The notes under the pieces were generated by a model, which saw nothing but the letters and a program-made list of their open reading frames with translations, had not been told where the DNA came from and did no database searches. This document shows positions 32,260 through 43,314 of a stretch of 64,000 nucleotides of DNA, one piece after another. Position 1 is the stretch's first letter. The number at the start of each line of letters is the position of its first letter. Source of the DNA: Astragalus membranaceus (lineage: Eukaryota > Streptophyta > Magnoliopsida > Fabales > Fabaceae); assembly GCA_039519185.1 (NCBI GenBank), contig JAZGSX010000017.1, positions 372,001 through 436,000 on the forward strand, given 5' to 3'. The translations under genes were made by a program, and so were the position numbers.

Positions 32260-34560
32260 AGTGTCTAATTTAATTATTAATATCATTTTGATTTTCATTA
32301 AATCCCGGCCCAATGGGCTATAATGTATATATTTTTAACAAGGCTAATTTCTCTCCAATTAATGTAAGTTGACCAATATTTCGTCAACCGTTCTAGGTGG
32401 ATGCAAATTATTAACGATCTCTTATGTCGATCTAACTAACACGATGTACAATTCTATAGGAGCAAAAAGGTTGAATGATTGGAAGACTAAATTAAAGTTT
32501 GGTCATGCATTAATTTTAGCCCCAATTATCCTATAGGTCCACCAACTAGTTGCAGTACGGTCGCTGATCAACTAATTGATTATGAACATGCATAGGGTAG
32601 CTAATCCTAATTATGTGATAAAAACAATAGGACAATGTTAATTGAAATAAAAATAGGAATTCAAACTAGAAATTAGAACATAAAAATGTCTCTAAACATG
32701 CAAGATCCACCTAAGACCCTAGAAGAGGATTTAGCTATCCATAGTGTTCGAGAACAATAAAATAAAATTAGGAGTCATAAATTACAGAGATAAAAATAAC
32801 CCGGAATAGAGAAATTTCTGATCCTGAAAATTTAGTCTCCTTTTTCTGCTCCAGAGCTCTCTCACGATGTCAAGAACGAGTACCCAAAACAACCTCTCTC
32901 CAAGCCGGCGCTACTGTTGCGTCCTTCTTCTTTTTCTTGTGCGGCATTTTTTGTGTGTGTTGTGTAGTGTACGACCCCTTGTTTCTCCTGTTGCTCTTCT
33001 TTTTATAATGCTCTGTAATAAGGTTGTGTTTATTCCTATTTTCAATTCCCTCTCGTGCGCTGAATTCCTTTTCTTCTTTTTTTTTGGTCAAGATAGTATG
33101 ATTTCATTGCAAATGGGCAAGGCCCAAACCATACAATCAAAGAGAACAAAGCCCAAAGGCAGCTAGGCACCACACAAGTGGAAGTGGGCTCAAGCACTAA
33201 AACAGCAAACAACAACTATTTTGGCTAACCCGCAAAAGCAGCCAAAAGGAAGAGAGTTTGACGAAGTTCATGAAAACAGATCCAGGGAAGAGGAGATTCC
33301 TTGCGATTCCAATAGCATTCAACCTTAATTCCCACGTGCATGCCTTTATTCCTGGACTTGGGCTCATCATGTGGACTTGGGCTCATCATGTGTGCTGCTC
33401 TCCAATTGATCCGTGGACAAAGCTAGCTCCAAATAAAAATTGATCTTCTCTTTTCATTCAACCTCATATATAATTTTGATTTTGTGTAGCTTTAAATTTG
33501 GACTTTCATTCTTTTTGCCTATTTTCTTCTTTCTACAAATAAAGAGCAATTTAAGTTAATAAATTATATACTTAGTAATATATAATTGCTGTAAAAATGA
33601 CCCAAAGATATCTCTAAAAAATGCACTAAATTGGAGTTTATCAACTCCCCCACACTTAACTTTTGTTTGTCCTCAAGCAAATTTCCTGGCTCAATAAATT
33701 TTTTCAAAAAAAAGTAACAGAGACAGCCAAATAAGGAACCCCAAGTTAGAAGCACAATGACAGACAGTAGATAATATAGCACATATGAGGTGTCAAAAGG
33801 TTGCCCAATTAGAGGCTCAAGTCCCTGAAAAATACATTTCTGTGAACAAATGCACTCGCTCACAATCTCTCTAAGTGTTTAGGGACTAGGGAAAATATAC
33901 ACTCAAGTTTCCACAAAATGCACATTACCATAAGCTTGTAATTTGACCAAATCTCCACTAAATAGTTCACATGCATGCAAAAGATGGGGTTTCATGGGTT
34001 GTAATGGGGTCAGGGTGAATTCTTGCAGGGTAGGAAATAAGAAGAAATGGATAATCAAAGGGCTAAAAAAGAGAAATAAATAGTAACATTTGAAACCAAA
34101 TATGGAGCTCCTATCTATTTTACAATTTTTGTCCAAACTCCGAATTAATTTCACTTTCCTTCTTCACTCTTCTTTTTCTATTGAGTCGACTCTTTTTGAT
34201 TTGCTTTTTGCTCTTGAGAAGACTCTTTTTTTTTGGATTTGCCCTTTGGCTCTTTCATTCTTTTGATGTGCCTTTTCCTCCTTCTTGCTTTCCTTTGTTC
34301 TCTTTTTTTTTCAACTTTTCATTTTTCTATATTTTTCTTAGGAGGAAAAGGTATTTGTAACCATATGAGTCATTCTTATTTTGTTTTTATGTCCTGATGA
34401 GATAGACAATTAAAATACAGGACAAAATTGTAACTTTCAATAGTTGCTCCAAATTTAATTTCAAATGGTTACCACAAAAAAAAATTATATCTGGGTACCA
34501 AAGAAAAAATATAACAAATAGGCTCAAAGGGGGCAACTAATGGATAAATTCAAAAAACAA
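32260..34560 (-). mobile_element. Probable 3' end of a Gypsy (Athila-like) element
   Basis: On the minus strand the sequence TTGCTTGAGGACAAACAAAA is followed by GTGTGGGGGAGT and TGATAAACTCC (about 33680-33630). This is the characteristic region before the 3' LTR in some plant Gypsy elements. An LTR of about 1.4 kb would then span about 32260-33642, with the untranslated interior at 33643-34560. The outer LTR end is not certain and no pol sequence is present. Open frames in this stretch show no domains. Confidence 0.4.
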
Positions 34561-35164
34561 CTGAGGCCAGAAAAATACCTAAATTCCCGAAATCTTTTTA
34601 CATGATGCAAATCAATTTTCGCCTTGATTGTAACGGTTTGGGCTTAGCCCACTGATATGAAAATCGTTCTTTCATGACTAAAAAAAAATCCATAATCTCA
34701 AATTTTAAGCAAATTTGGAATGGTCAAATCCGTAATAATTATCATTTGAATTTCGAATGGTCAAATGCATATGGTTGCGTTGAAGCCTTGAAGGTACTTA
34801 TCATTTGAATTCCATAATATATGAGGATACTATTATGGTCAAATCCATAATAATTGTCATATGAGGAAGTGTGTTGAGACCATGGTGGAAACCATATGAA
34901 ATTCAACTATACGCAATGAACTGATTATTACATATGAAATTCAACTATACGCAATGAAACCATATGAAATTCAACTATACGCAATGAACTGATTATTACA
35001 TATGGTTGCCATGTTATTCTGATACTACAATTAATATATAACATAAAATACTTTATGTAGTAATTGATTAATGAACTAGAAAATCATAGTATCAAAAGCG
35101 ATGCTAACATCTGTAATTCAGCCAAGGAACATTCTGAGCAGAGTTTCTCCATCATGTACGTGGT
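34561..35164. other. 3' flank of diverged peptide copy (unit 4)
   Basis: From about 34760 the sequence is related to the regions downstream of peptides 2 and 3 (CATATGGTTGC, GAACTAGAAAATCATA, ATGCTAACAT, CATTCTGAGCAGA), but much more diverged. It includes a short internal tandem duplication of CATATGAAATTCAACTATAC (34895-34990). No other gene. Confidence 0.55.
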
Positions 35165-35262
35165 TTATAATTTGATTACGGTGGTGTATATATATCCTCC
35201 ACCACCAGGAGGATATGGTTCATAAGTGTTCATTGGCGGAATATATTGGAATAGTTTTATCC
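35165..35262 (-). pseudogene. Diverged second exon of the secreted peptide family (peptide 4)
   Basis: After a branch/acceptor context like that of peptides 2 and 3 (TATATGATGCATGCAG), the minus strand encodes GIKLFQYIPPMNTYEPYPPG, then GGGYIYTTVIKL and a stop. The KLFQ motif and phase match the family. No signal-peptide exon was found upstream, so it is annotated as a remnant. A further partial acceptor plus GRKL remnant is at 35374-35393. Confidence 0.6.
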
Positions 35263-35393
35263 CTGCATGCATCATATAAAAATTCAACGAATTAACAAGT
35301 TAAATTTTGTAATTTAACTTGTTAATGTTGTAATTAACAAGTTAAATATTTTATATTTGTAATTTAATATGTAGTTTTCGGCCTGCATCATAG

Positions 35394-36670
35394 GGGGGGA
35401 GTATTTTAAAAAGCAGTGGCAATTTTGTAATTAACAAGTTAAATTTCTTTTTAGTGCATGACTTTTTATACTGATTTTATGTAAAACCGGCGTGAAAGTA
35501 TTTTTTACACTAGTTTTTCAAAAATGATGTTAAAAGTATTCAAAGTGGTGGAAAATTTTCAGTTTGAGAGTCAAATTTCATTTTAGCACCCCACTTTTAA
35601 CACAGTTTTTTGGAGAAACGGTATTAAAAGTATTAACGTTTTTTAGCACTTCAAACGCCATTCAGTTTCACTTTTTACACTGATTTTTGGTGAAACTGGC
35701 GTCAAAAGTCTAGTTTCAATTTTTATACTTTTCCGAAACCCTACTCATCTCGTTCTTACTCTCAATTGCATCTTCTTTCTTCTGTTTGCCACTTTTCTCC
35801 ACTGGTCCCCTCGTCCATCCTATGTTTGTCAATATGTCTGGTAGAAATTGCTAGATTGACAGCAACTCTAAATTAATCAAGGACGTTCCCTTATGGCTAG
35901 AGGATGAGAATTGTGGGGTTCATCCACAGTCACACGGCTAAGATGCATGTGATGACAAGTAGCATTTGCATGCAATGCAAAGTGAAGATTGAAACCAAAG
36001 TTAGGCAACGATGCAAAGGTGATTTTGATTTAGGTCAAGAAAGGCACAATAGTGAATTGTAATTCATTTATTTCTCTGTTCTTTGTGTAAATTTACTGTC
36101 AAATTGCAATTGAGATACTGTTAAACTGAATTGAGTTCCATTTCATTGCTTTTCACGATCCACAAATCTCTCCCACTATTCCTTTCTTGTAATTTACCAT
36201 CAGTTCCATTTCACGATCCACAAATCTCTCCTACTTTTCTTGTCCTTCCAGAAATCAAAATGCTATCCTTAATCATTCACTACCAATCGTTGTTCTTTGT
36301 TGTTTGTTGCAGCGATGCTACTTGTTGTTTCTTGGAGCGAGAATGTGAAGGCAGTGAGATTAGGGGTGGGATTAGGGAGGAAGGAAGAAGATTATGGTTC
36401 CTTAAAATCCACATAAGCAAATATAAAATAAAAGGGAAAATAAAATCGATCTGACGTGTTAATGCCAACATGTAACTTATTTGTTAGCAGAAGGATATAT
36501 TTAAAACAAACATATTTTGTAGGGACTTATTTAAAAAGAAAAATTTTGTAGGGACTTAATTGAAAAACAACTATATTTGCAGAAACAAAAAACATATTTA
36601 AACCAAAGATTAATTAGGCATCTTAAGATGTAATGGTGATTTTTCTTTCGCGCGCATGGAAAAAAATGCT
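35394..36670. other. Intergenic with CACTA-like repeat block
   Basis: 35455-35745 holds a motif (TTTTTACACTGATTTTTGGT, GAAACTGGCGTCAAAAGT) repeated about five times with inverted half-sites, resembling the subterminal region of a CACTA element; no terminal CACTA was seen. The rest, to 36670, has short open frames (36131-36454 and its reverse) without domains. Confidence 0.4.
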
Positions 36671-37185
36671 GGAGTGAATATGTTTTAGGTGTATCATTGG
36701 CACACGATTTGTTTTTTTGACAACAATTGTCAGAGCCAGACGATTTGGTTTTGGTGCGTTTGTATTATCTTTCGCTTACCTAGGTGCTAATAATATTAAA
36801 AATTCTCAAAGTTGCCATTCTGAAAACTAGCTCTCCTGGCATATACCAAGAAATTGGACCAGCTTCTATTTCTCAACCGAAAGTTAACCCATTAATTGGT
36901 GACAACATCCTTCAGAAAGTAATTCAGTTGACACTTGACAGGCTGATAGTAAATACGATGTTATTATTTTAATACATTCATATGGTTATGGCAGACTGAT
37001 ATTACATATGGTTGCCTTGAAGCATCATGGTACATGCCACCATGTTATTCTAACATAAGATATTTTGTATAATTCCTTAACTAGAAAATCATATCATAAC
37101 CAATGCTAACATATCACAGCATTCTGAGTAGACTTTCTCCTTTATGTGGTTATATAAAATTTCCTTACGGTGGTGGAGTGGTATA

Positions 37186-37581
37186 TCATTTATGTGGTGG
37201 AGACGGAGTAGTATATGCTCCACCACCAGGCCTACCATAACCACCCCCATAAGTATATGGTCCACCACTAGACCCATAAGTCGGTCCGTAACCTTGGAAA
37301 AGTTTTCGACCTGCATCATATAAAAATTCAATGAATTAATGAAACTAACAGGATGGGAAAACTAGAGTTAAGGAAAACTCGAATAAGCATATATATGGTT
37401 ATTTTTTAGTAGATCAAAGTGTGTGTTGCAAACTACATAAACAGCATGCATGCATCAACTTACCGTGTTTGAAATTGATTTGAGCAGCACTACCCAACGA
37501 AGACGACATGAGTAATAAAAGTATCGCTAAAAGAGCAGCAAACGACATCAATTTGGAGGCACTGACTTTGAGGATGCTCAT
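37186..37581 (-). CDS. Small secreted Gly/Tyr-rich peptide, two exons (peptide 3)
   Basis: An 80-residue precursor. Exon 1 (37581-37464) encodes the same 39 residues as peptide 2, a strong signal peptide (AALLAILLLLMSSSLGSAAQ) followed by INFKH. Exon 2 (37310-37186) encodes GRKLFQGYGPTYGSSGGPYT, YGGGYGRPGGG and AYTTPSPPHK. The 153-bp intron is GTAAGT...GCAG, phase 1. The mature part would be secreted, basic at its start and rich in Gly, Tyr and Pro. It could be a signalling peptide, an antimicrobial or a wall protein; no known family was recognised. The ATG is chosen by the TATA box at 37661-37655, which puts the upstream in-frame ATGs near or before the start of transcription. It is divergent from a receptor kinase start with 529 bp between. 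Confidence 0.75.
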
Positions 37582-38110
37582 TTTTAACAAAAGATTGCAA
37601 CTAATTATTAATTGCAAGTTTGAGGATGTGAAGTACATCATTTGGAGAATATGAATTTATAGATGGATATGGAGATACGAGTATTTTAGAAACGTGATCT
37701 TCCCGTCACTGACTAATTCTTCCACCATGTGCTATTGGCTGGCTAATCTAACTAAAATTCAACCCTTTTACCTAACACGGTGACTAATAGATTTGAATAA
37801 TATTAATATACACAGATTATCTCTGAATTACAATAGAAGGTGGCTAGGATAAATGCTCAAAATGACGAAATAAAGCCAAAGAAAAAGAAAAAAACGTACT
37901 TTAGACTATTATTCATTTAGTGACGTTGTGATGTTACATAATGCATGTTAATTATTACCTGTTAGTTAGACCATGTGAACGCAGACTATAATTCTTCCAC
38001 CATCTAACTAAGTCACAACTACTGGTGGAAGACTATAAAAATACTTGCATGCTGTTGAACTGCACATAAAAGTGTAACCCAACAACAATATTACCTTACA
38101 TCCCCATGAT
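37582..38110. promoter_or_regulatory. Divergent (bidirectional) intergenic promoter, peptide 3 / RLK3
   Basis: 529 bp between two ATGs facing away from each other. TATA boxes: TATAAAT at 37661-37655 for the peptide and CTATAAAAATACTTGC at about 38033-38048 for the receptor. A block of about 55 bp (37972-38025, with ATAATTCTTCCACC and TAAGTCACAACTACTG) lies near the receptor side here, on the peptide side in unit 1 (13953-14012), and is absent in unit 2. Confidence 0.6.
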
Positions 38111-38124
38111 ATGAGGAAACATAG
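38111..38124 (+). pseudogene. Start of receptor kinase RLK3, cut by an Ogre element
   Basis: ATGAGGAAACATAG matches the RLK1 start (ATGAGGAACCATAG), and the preceding 100 bp match its promoter. At 38125 the LTR of the Ogre-like element begins. CATAG (38120-38124) is the likely target duplication. The remainder of the gene would lie beyond the far LTR, outside the window. Confidence 0.85.
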
Positions 38125-40413
38125 TGTAGCAACCGAAAAATCCGGATGAGGGATTCTTCGAAGTTCTTAGAATGAAGTCGCTACCAATATTTATTTTTAG
38201 GGAAAACATTGAAAAAACCTTTTAAATGGATAAGGGGATTCTGCGGACCAAGTTTAGGCTCGGGAGTCGTTTATGCGTAAGGAAGGTATTAGCACCCTAC
38301 TACATCCTTCCTAAGGAAGGCTACCTTTTTCCTAAATGCGTAAAAATTCTTCATTCAAAAATATGTGTATTTTACCCTTAATTACAAATAGAAAAGACTT
38401 GATAAATAGTTAGTTATTTTTTGTACTTTTTGAGAAATAGGAGAGAAATAAATTAAAAGAAAAAAAAAGGTTTTTTTATTAATGCACTTGACAGAGGTGG
38501 CCCCCCCTGCTCCTACGTATCTCCTAGTGGAGAATCAAAGGCTACATAGTTCTTCGTAAAAAATATTTGCGCGTTGGGAATTTTTTATTAATATTTTTGG
38601 TTAAAGGGATTTTTGATGAAGAGTAAAAATAAGGAGGAATATTTTAAAAAACAGAATAGGTTGCAAAACAGTAATCATAGGGGTGCAGTTAGCAGAGTCC
38701 CGTTTTATTCATGTTCTGGCCTATGCATTAGGGCCTGTTCGCAGGGGGTGTATCATAAAAGACAAGGGTGTAAATAAAAATCTGGTTATAAAAACTTAAA
38801 AATAAAATAAATAAGTAAATGAATGGGAATGTAAAAGTATTTCGATCACAATTATCATTTTTGTAAGTGATCATATTTATTGAATATGATTATAGCAAAG
38901 TGAAATATCTTTAGTTATATTTCATATATTTTTATTTTTAATTTAATTTTTTATTGAAGTATCCCCGCCGTATCGTATTTTGGTTTTCAAAAAATTTCCC
39001 GTATCCACGTATCTGTGTCGTGTCGTATTCCGTATCGTATCCCGTATCTAGGCTACATAGGGGCCTATTTGCAAGGGGTGTATCATAAAAGACAGGGGTG
39101 TAAATAAAAATCTGGTTATAAAAAATTAAAAATAAAATAAATAAGTAAATGAATGAATGGGAATATAAAAGGAAATAAGTGAGTTGAGAGAAACCCTGAT
39201 TTTCACCACTTCTCTTCCAGCTTCGTTTCCATTTTTTTCCAGAGGAGAGAGAGAGGGAAGTTTCAGGAGAGAGAAAGAGAAGAAAGAACGAAGAAGAAGA
39301 AAGGCAGAGAGGAAGATGAACGAAGGGCAAAGAAGAGGGACAGTGGTGATATGGTGCCCGCCGGAGGTCACGGCGACGGGGCGTTGGTGCGCTGGTCACG
39401 ATGGCAGGGGAAGATGCCGGAGGGAACGCGAACGGTATTGGAGGCAGTTGGTGGCGATATCGCGGGTTCCAACGATGATAAAAACGATGACGGACGACCA
39501 TTCCTTGGTCGTCGAAGACGGAGGCGACACGACGCCTTGATGGTTCACGGCGGTGTGTTGTCAACGACGACAACGATGGTTCAAAGTGGGACAACGACGT
39601 TCTTTTTTTGCGACACGACAGAGGGGAGGTTCGCGGCGGGCTTTGGCGTATGGCGTAGTGGTTGGAGTACGGTGGTCCGCCTGGCGACGACGACCACCGC
39701 TGGAGGTGGCGGCTTGAAATAGGTCCGATTCTAACCTTTTTTTGTACCAAATCGTATTCTACCTTTCCCTCCCCTTATTTTGGTTTTGTTACTGGTTTTT
39801 TTAACCCTAATTTATTTACAATATGCACCCTATATACAGAATAAACCCTAATTTATTTATAAGTCTATTTCATGCATGAATCTTTTCAAAGCACTAGCAA
39901 AAACATAAACTGAAGATTCGATTTTTAGTTCATACATATATTTTTCAGATTTGGATTGTTACTGGTTTCTGATTATCAGTTCATAATGTGATTACGGTTC
40001 TTTACGAAACAGCCTATTATGAACTAAAATTTGTAAAACCTAAAGGAGTAAAAAATGAAAATGTGAAGACTAACCTCTTTTCCAGTTTCTGAAAAAATCT
40101 CCTATTGCTTGTTTATTTGTTACTACTGCTGCTAGCTTGCTACTGTTGATCCTATGCTTTTGTCTACTGCCTATGCTTCCATTTCGTAAATACTGAGTAT
40201 GTTGTTGATTAGGGTATTTTTCTGAAATAGGTATTTATAGGGATTTTTTAGGGTTTAGGGATTAATTTCTTTGATTCTAATTGATCTGGTTTCCTATTTC
40301 AGGATTAGGGTTGGAGAAAATGAGGCTTGGTGAGCAAGGAGAGGGGTGGAGGCGCATCTGTTGGTTGCTGCTGGCTCCATTTTTGATATTTGTTAACTTT
40401 GATTATTTTTGTA

Positions 40414-40457
<44 letters not shown>

Positions 40458-40868
40458 TATTATTATTATTATTATTTTCATGTAATTTTTGGTAATTTGT
40501 AATTAATTGAGGACTAATTTTGTTTTCCTTATCATTTTACAAAGTTAATTTTATTTACTTTTTTTAACTTATTTTATTCTATTTTTTGACTATATAAACA
40601 AAAAACTAAATTGGGTCAAACCCAATAAGGAGAAGAAACTAAAACCAGGCCCAATCAGGTAAGGCACAAAAATCAGGCCCAATCATGCAAGTTATTAACA
40701 TAAGCCCAAATTAAATTAGTGTGCTCGAACGAAAATTGAAAAACATTGGCACGCGCTAATTGGTCGTGAGACCTACAAGGTATCTACTATCTACTATCGT
40801 CCTTGACACACGTGAACTAAAAAAGTGTCAAAATATACAACAAAAGCTGACAAAATTAGGGTATGACA
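38125..40868 (-). mobile_element. 3' LTR of an Ogre/Tat-type Gypsy element
   Basis: A 2.74-kb LTR. On the minus strand it begins TGTCATACCCTAATTTTGTC after the purine tract AAAGAGGGACAGC and ends CGGTTGCTACA. Its last 650 bp match 50430-51062. A 110-bp stretch is duplicated (38728-38838 and 39060-39170) around an insert carrying GTATC/GATAC motifs. The GC-richer open frames at 39184-39722 lie in the LTR and are not considered genes. Confidence 0.85.
40414..40477. repeat. (ATT)n microsatellite
   Basis: About 20 trinucleotide units with one interruption, inside the LTR. Confidence 0.95.
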
Positions 40869-42381
40869 GCTGTCCCTCTTTATTTATATTCTGCTAGAAG
40901 AAATTATGGGTTTTCAGGTTCTTAGCAAGAATAGAAATAAAGATAAAACAAACACTAATTTTTCCGATTAGAAAGGAAAGTTGGGGATTTAGAGGATTTA
41001 CACTTAGTGGTTAACACTTGGTGTGTTAACGAGAATGCAATAAATAAGGATCACTGGGGATCTGATGGACCGATTGGTCTGAAGGATCGATGCCTGGAAG
41101 TGTTGGCATAATGATCTAAAGGTCTAACTCGCAGTCGATGCTTGGCGCGTTGTTTTGAATTAAACTGAAGGACCGGTTGGTCTGAAGGGTTGTCTGGGCC
41201 TGATGGACCTTAACTAGCTATGGTACTAGTATAACGGTCTGAGGGTGACCTACGTCATGGCGGCCGCGAGGGTCAAGATCAGATCTAGAAATGATATTTT
41301 GACCACGAACGATGTCCACTATGTCTTGGGCAGACACATCTTATCTCAAGGACCTATTGGTCTGAAGGATCTGTCGGGCTTAGTGGCGACGTATGATCTG
41401 AAGGTGTAGCTCGGAGTCTGCGTTTTGACACGTTGACCCAAACTGAATTGAAGGACCGATTTGGTCTGATGGATCTATGCTAGACTATGTGCTAATATTG
41501 CGATTTGGTTTGTGATATAGGATTCAACGCTTGCCGCATTGACTTAAGAATTGGAAGTGATAAGGATCGACACTTGAAGTCGATTGGAGAGCAACTGATG
41601 ATATGTATAACATGCATGTAATGTATGCATCTGTAATGATTGATGTTAAGTGAAATGATGAATGAAATGTAATGGACGACTTTTTTCTCCATTTGCTTTT
41701 TTTTTACTTTTTTTTCTTGCTTTTTTGCTTCTCATTTCTTGCTTTTCTTTTGGCTTTTCTTCTTTTTACTCGTCTCGCCAACTCACTGGACTTCCGGTGT
41801 AAGACACGAGGGTCATCCAGAGCAGTGGTGTTGCTAGATCGAAGCACGGGTTATTATGATTCGTCATTGAAGTGATCATGCATGTATTTATCCTCTCTGT
41901 GATTTTTAGAAATTTCATAATGGTTGTAATGTTTTTAATCATGCCACATGTTTCACAATTCAGTATCATCTACCATAAAACATCATTTTAAAGCATATAG
42001 GGGAAAACAGAGAAAGTGTCTAATATTCAAATGGAAGTCGAGTGCGCAGAAGGTCACATCGACCGAAAATTACATTGGGATTAAACTAAAAAAAGAAACA
42101 AAAGGAAAGAACAGATCTCTTGATAGTTTGTATCCTTGAAGTAACGACGTCGATCACCCATGCGCATGACCTTGACCACCCATCCTCCTACTTTCGGATA
42201 TGTTGATTGCCTTAGTATTTGCTCATTGTCCAACTTTTTGACCCTAATTTTTTCCTGGATCGCTCTTTGGAGTTTTCAATCCATCGGATCGCTCTAACTT
42301 TTGCCTAGGTCGCCATTTTGGGTTTTCGACCTAGCGAGCTCATTCTTGCTTGGCTCATCTTTCTCTTTTTTCCATATTTTT
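40869..42381 (-). other. 3' untranslated region of the Ogre element with about 103-bp repeats
   Basis: No gene. The motif GGACCGATTGGTCTGAAGGA recurs at 41067, 41170, 41350 and 41453, in two pairs each 103 bp apart, embedded in related sequence (GTCTAACTCGCAGTCGATGC). Such tandem repeats in this part are known from Ogre elements. The rest, including a T-rich tract at about 41690-41770, shows nothing else. Confidence 0.65.
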
Positions 42382-42909
42382 TTAGGCATAGTACTTTTTG
42401 AGTGCATCTGAGTTTACCGCGAGTGGGAGGTTTCCACCGTCCATTTTTGTGAGGATTATGGCTCCTCCGGAGAATGATTTCTTGACCACAAAAGTCCCTT
42501 CATAATTCTGTCCATTTCCCACGGGAATACATTTAGATAGGCAAGATTTTCTTGAGCACCAGATCTCCTTCCTGAAATTGTCGAGCATGAGCTTTCATCA
42601 TTCTTTGTCTCCATCGATACTCACAACGAGGGGATTTCAATTTTGATGGGAAGGAATGCTTCCGCATCAATGAAAACGGGGTTGCCCCTGTTGAAGTGTA
42701 AACTGAGGTTCGATACTCATGTAAGGCGAACAGGAGCATTTCATACCAGTATTTGAAAGTCAAAATTATATTTTGCATGATCTTCTTTATATTCCTATTT
42801 GCTGTCTCGACTGCCCCATTTGTCTTTGGTAGAGACGGGGAAGAGTTGTGGTATTGAATTTTGAAGTCATCACACAACTCTTTCATCATTTTGTTATCTA
42901 GACAACAAT
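42382..42909 (-). pseudogene. Ogre/Tat integrase C-terminal fragment
   Basis: The minus strand shows NKMMKELCDDFKIQYHNSSP, KTNGAVETANRNIKKI (the integrase region with the catalytic Glu) and ALHEYRTSVYTSTGATPFSL, then after an internal deletion FQEGDLVLKKILPI and, in a shifted frame, NYEGTFVVKKSFSGGAIILT and VNSDALKKYYA. Conserved Ogre/Tat-lineage wording makes the family sure. The RT and RNase H regions that should precede it are missing, and a CACTA element follows directly. Confidence 0.88.
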
Positions 42910-43248
42910 CACTACAAAAAACGGAATAGATTGCGGGGGTTTTTAAGTCGTTTAGCGGGGGTTTTAAACCTCCGCAACGTAATCTGCGGGAGTTTTAAAA
43001 AACGCCGGAGTTTCAAGTCCCACAATCATTTTGCGGGGGTTTTAAGGAAACGCTGGTATCGTGTCTCTTTAGCGGGGGTTTTACTGCGGGGGTTTTTAAC
43101 CCCCACAATTAGTGGAGGTTTTTTTGTGGGGGTTTTTAACCTCCTCTAAATTTTCTATATAGAATTTTAATACTATTTTGTTCTTATTTGTAATCGAGAA
43201 TGTCTTCTCTTTACCTCATTAATAGCTTATATTACTAGCACCCATGTG

Positions 43249-43314
<66 letters not shown>

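Larger units (their letters stand above)
36671..38124. repeat. Segmental duplication, copy 3 (peptide plus receptor start)
   Basis: Direct copy of 20938-22165, extended at the right to the receptor kinase ATG at 38111. Both start at the same base (CTGGAGTGAATATG), preceded by unrelated sequence. This is the most complete intergenic region of the unit: peptide ATG at 37581, receptor ATG at 38111. Confidence 0.9.

Noticed and set aside
32867..33166. Open frame with hydrophobic stretch
   Set aside because: Within the probable LTR 32260-33642; no signal for a gene and the reverse frame is equally open.
37582..37641. Upstream in-frame ATG as peptide 3 start (20 more residues)
   Set aside because: The TATA box at 37661-37655 would start transcription near or after this ATG, and the later Met gives a normal signal peptide.
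38938..39750. 270-codon open frame on the minus strand and opposing frames
   Set aside because: Inside the 3' LTR of the Ogre element; low-complexity, reads through GTATC repeats, no family features.
40281..40502. Open frame ending in poly-Tyr
   Set aside because: Translation of an (ATT)n microsatellite in the Ogre LTR.
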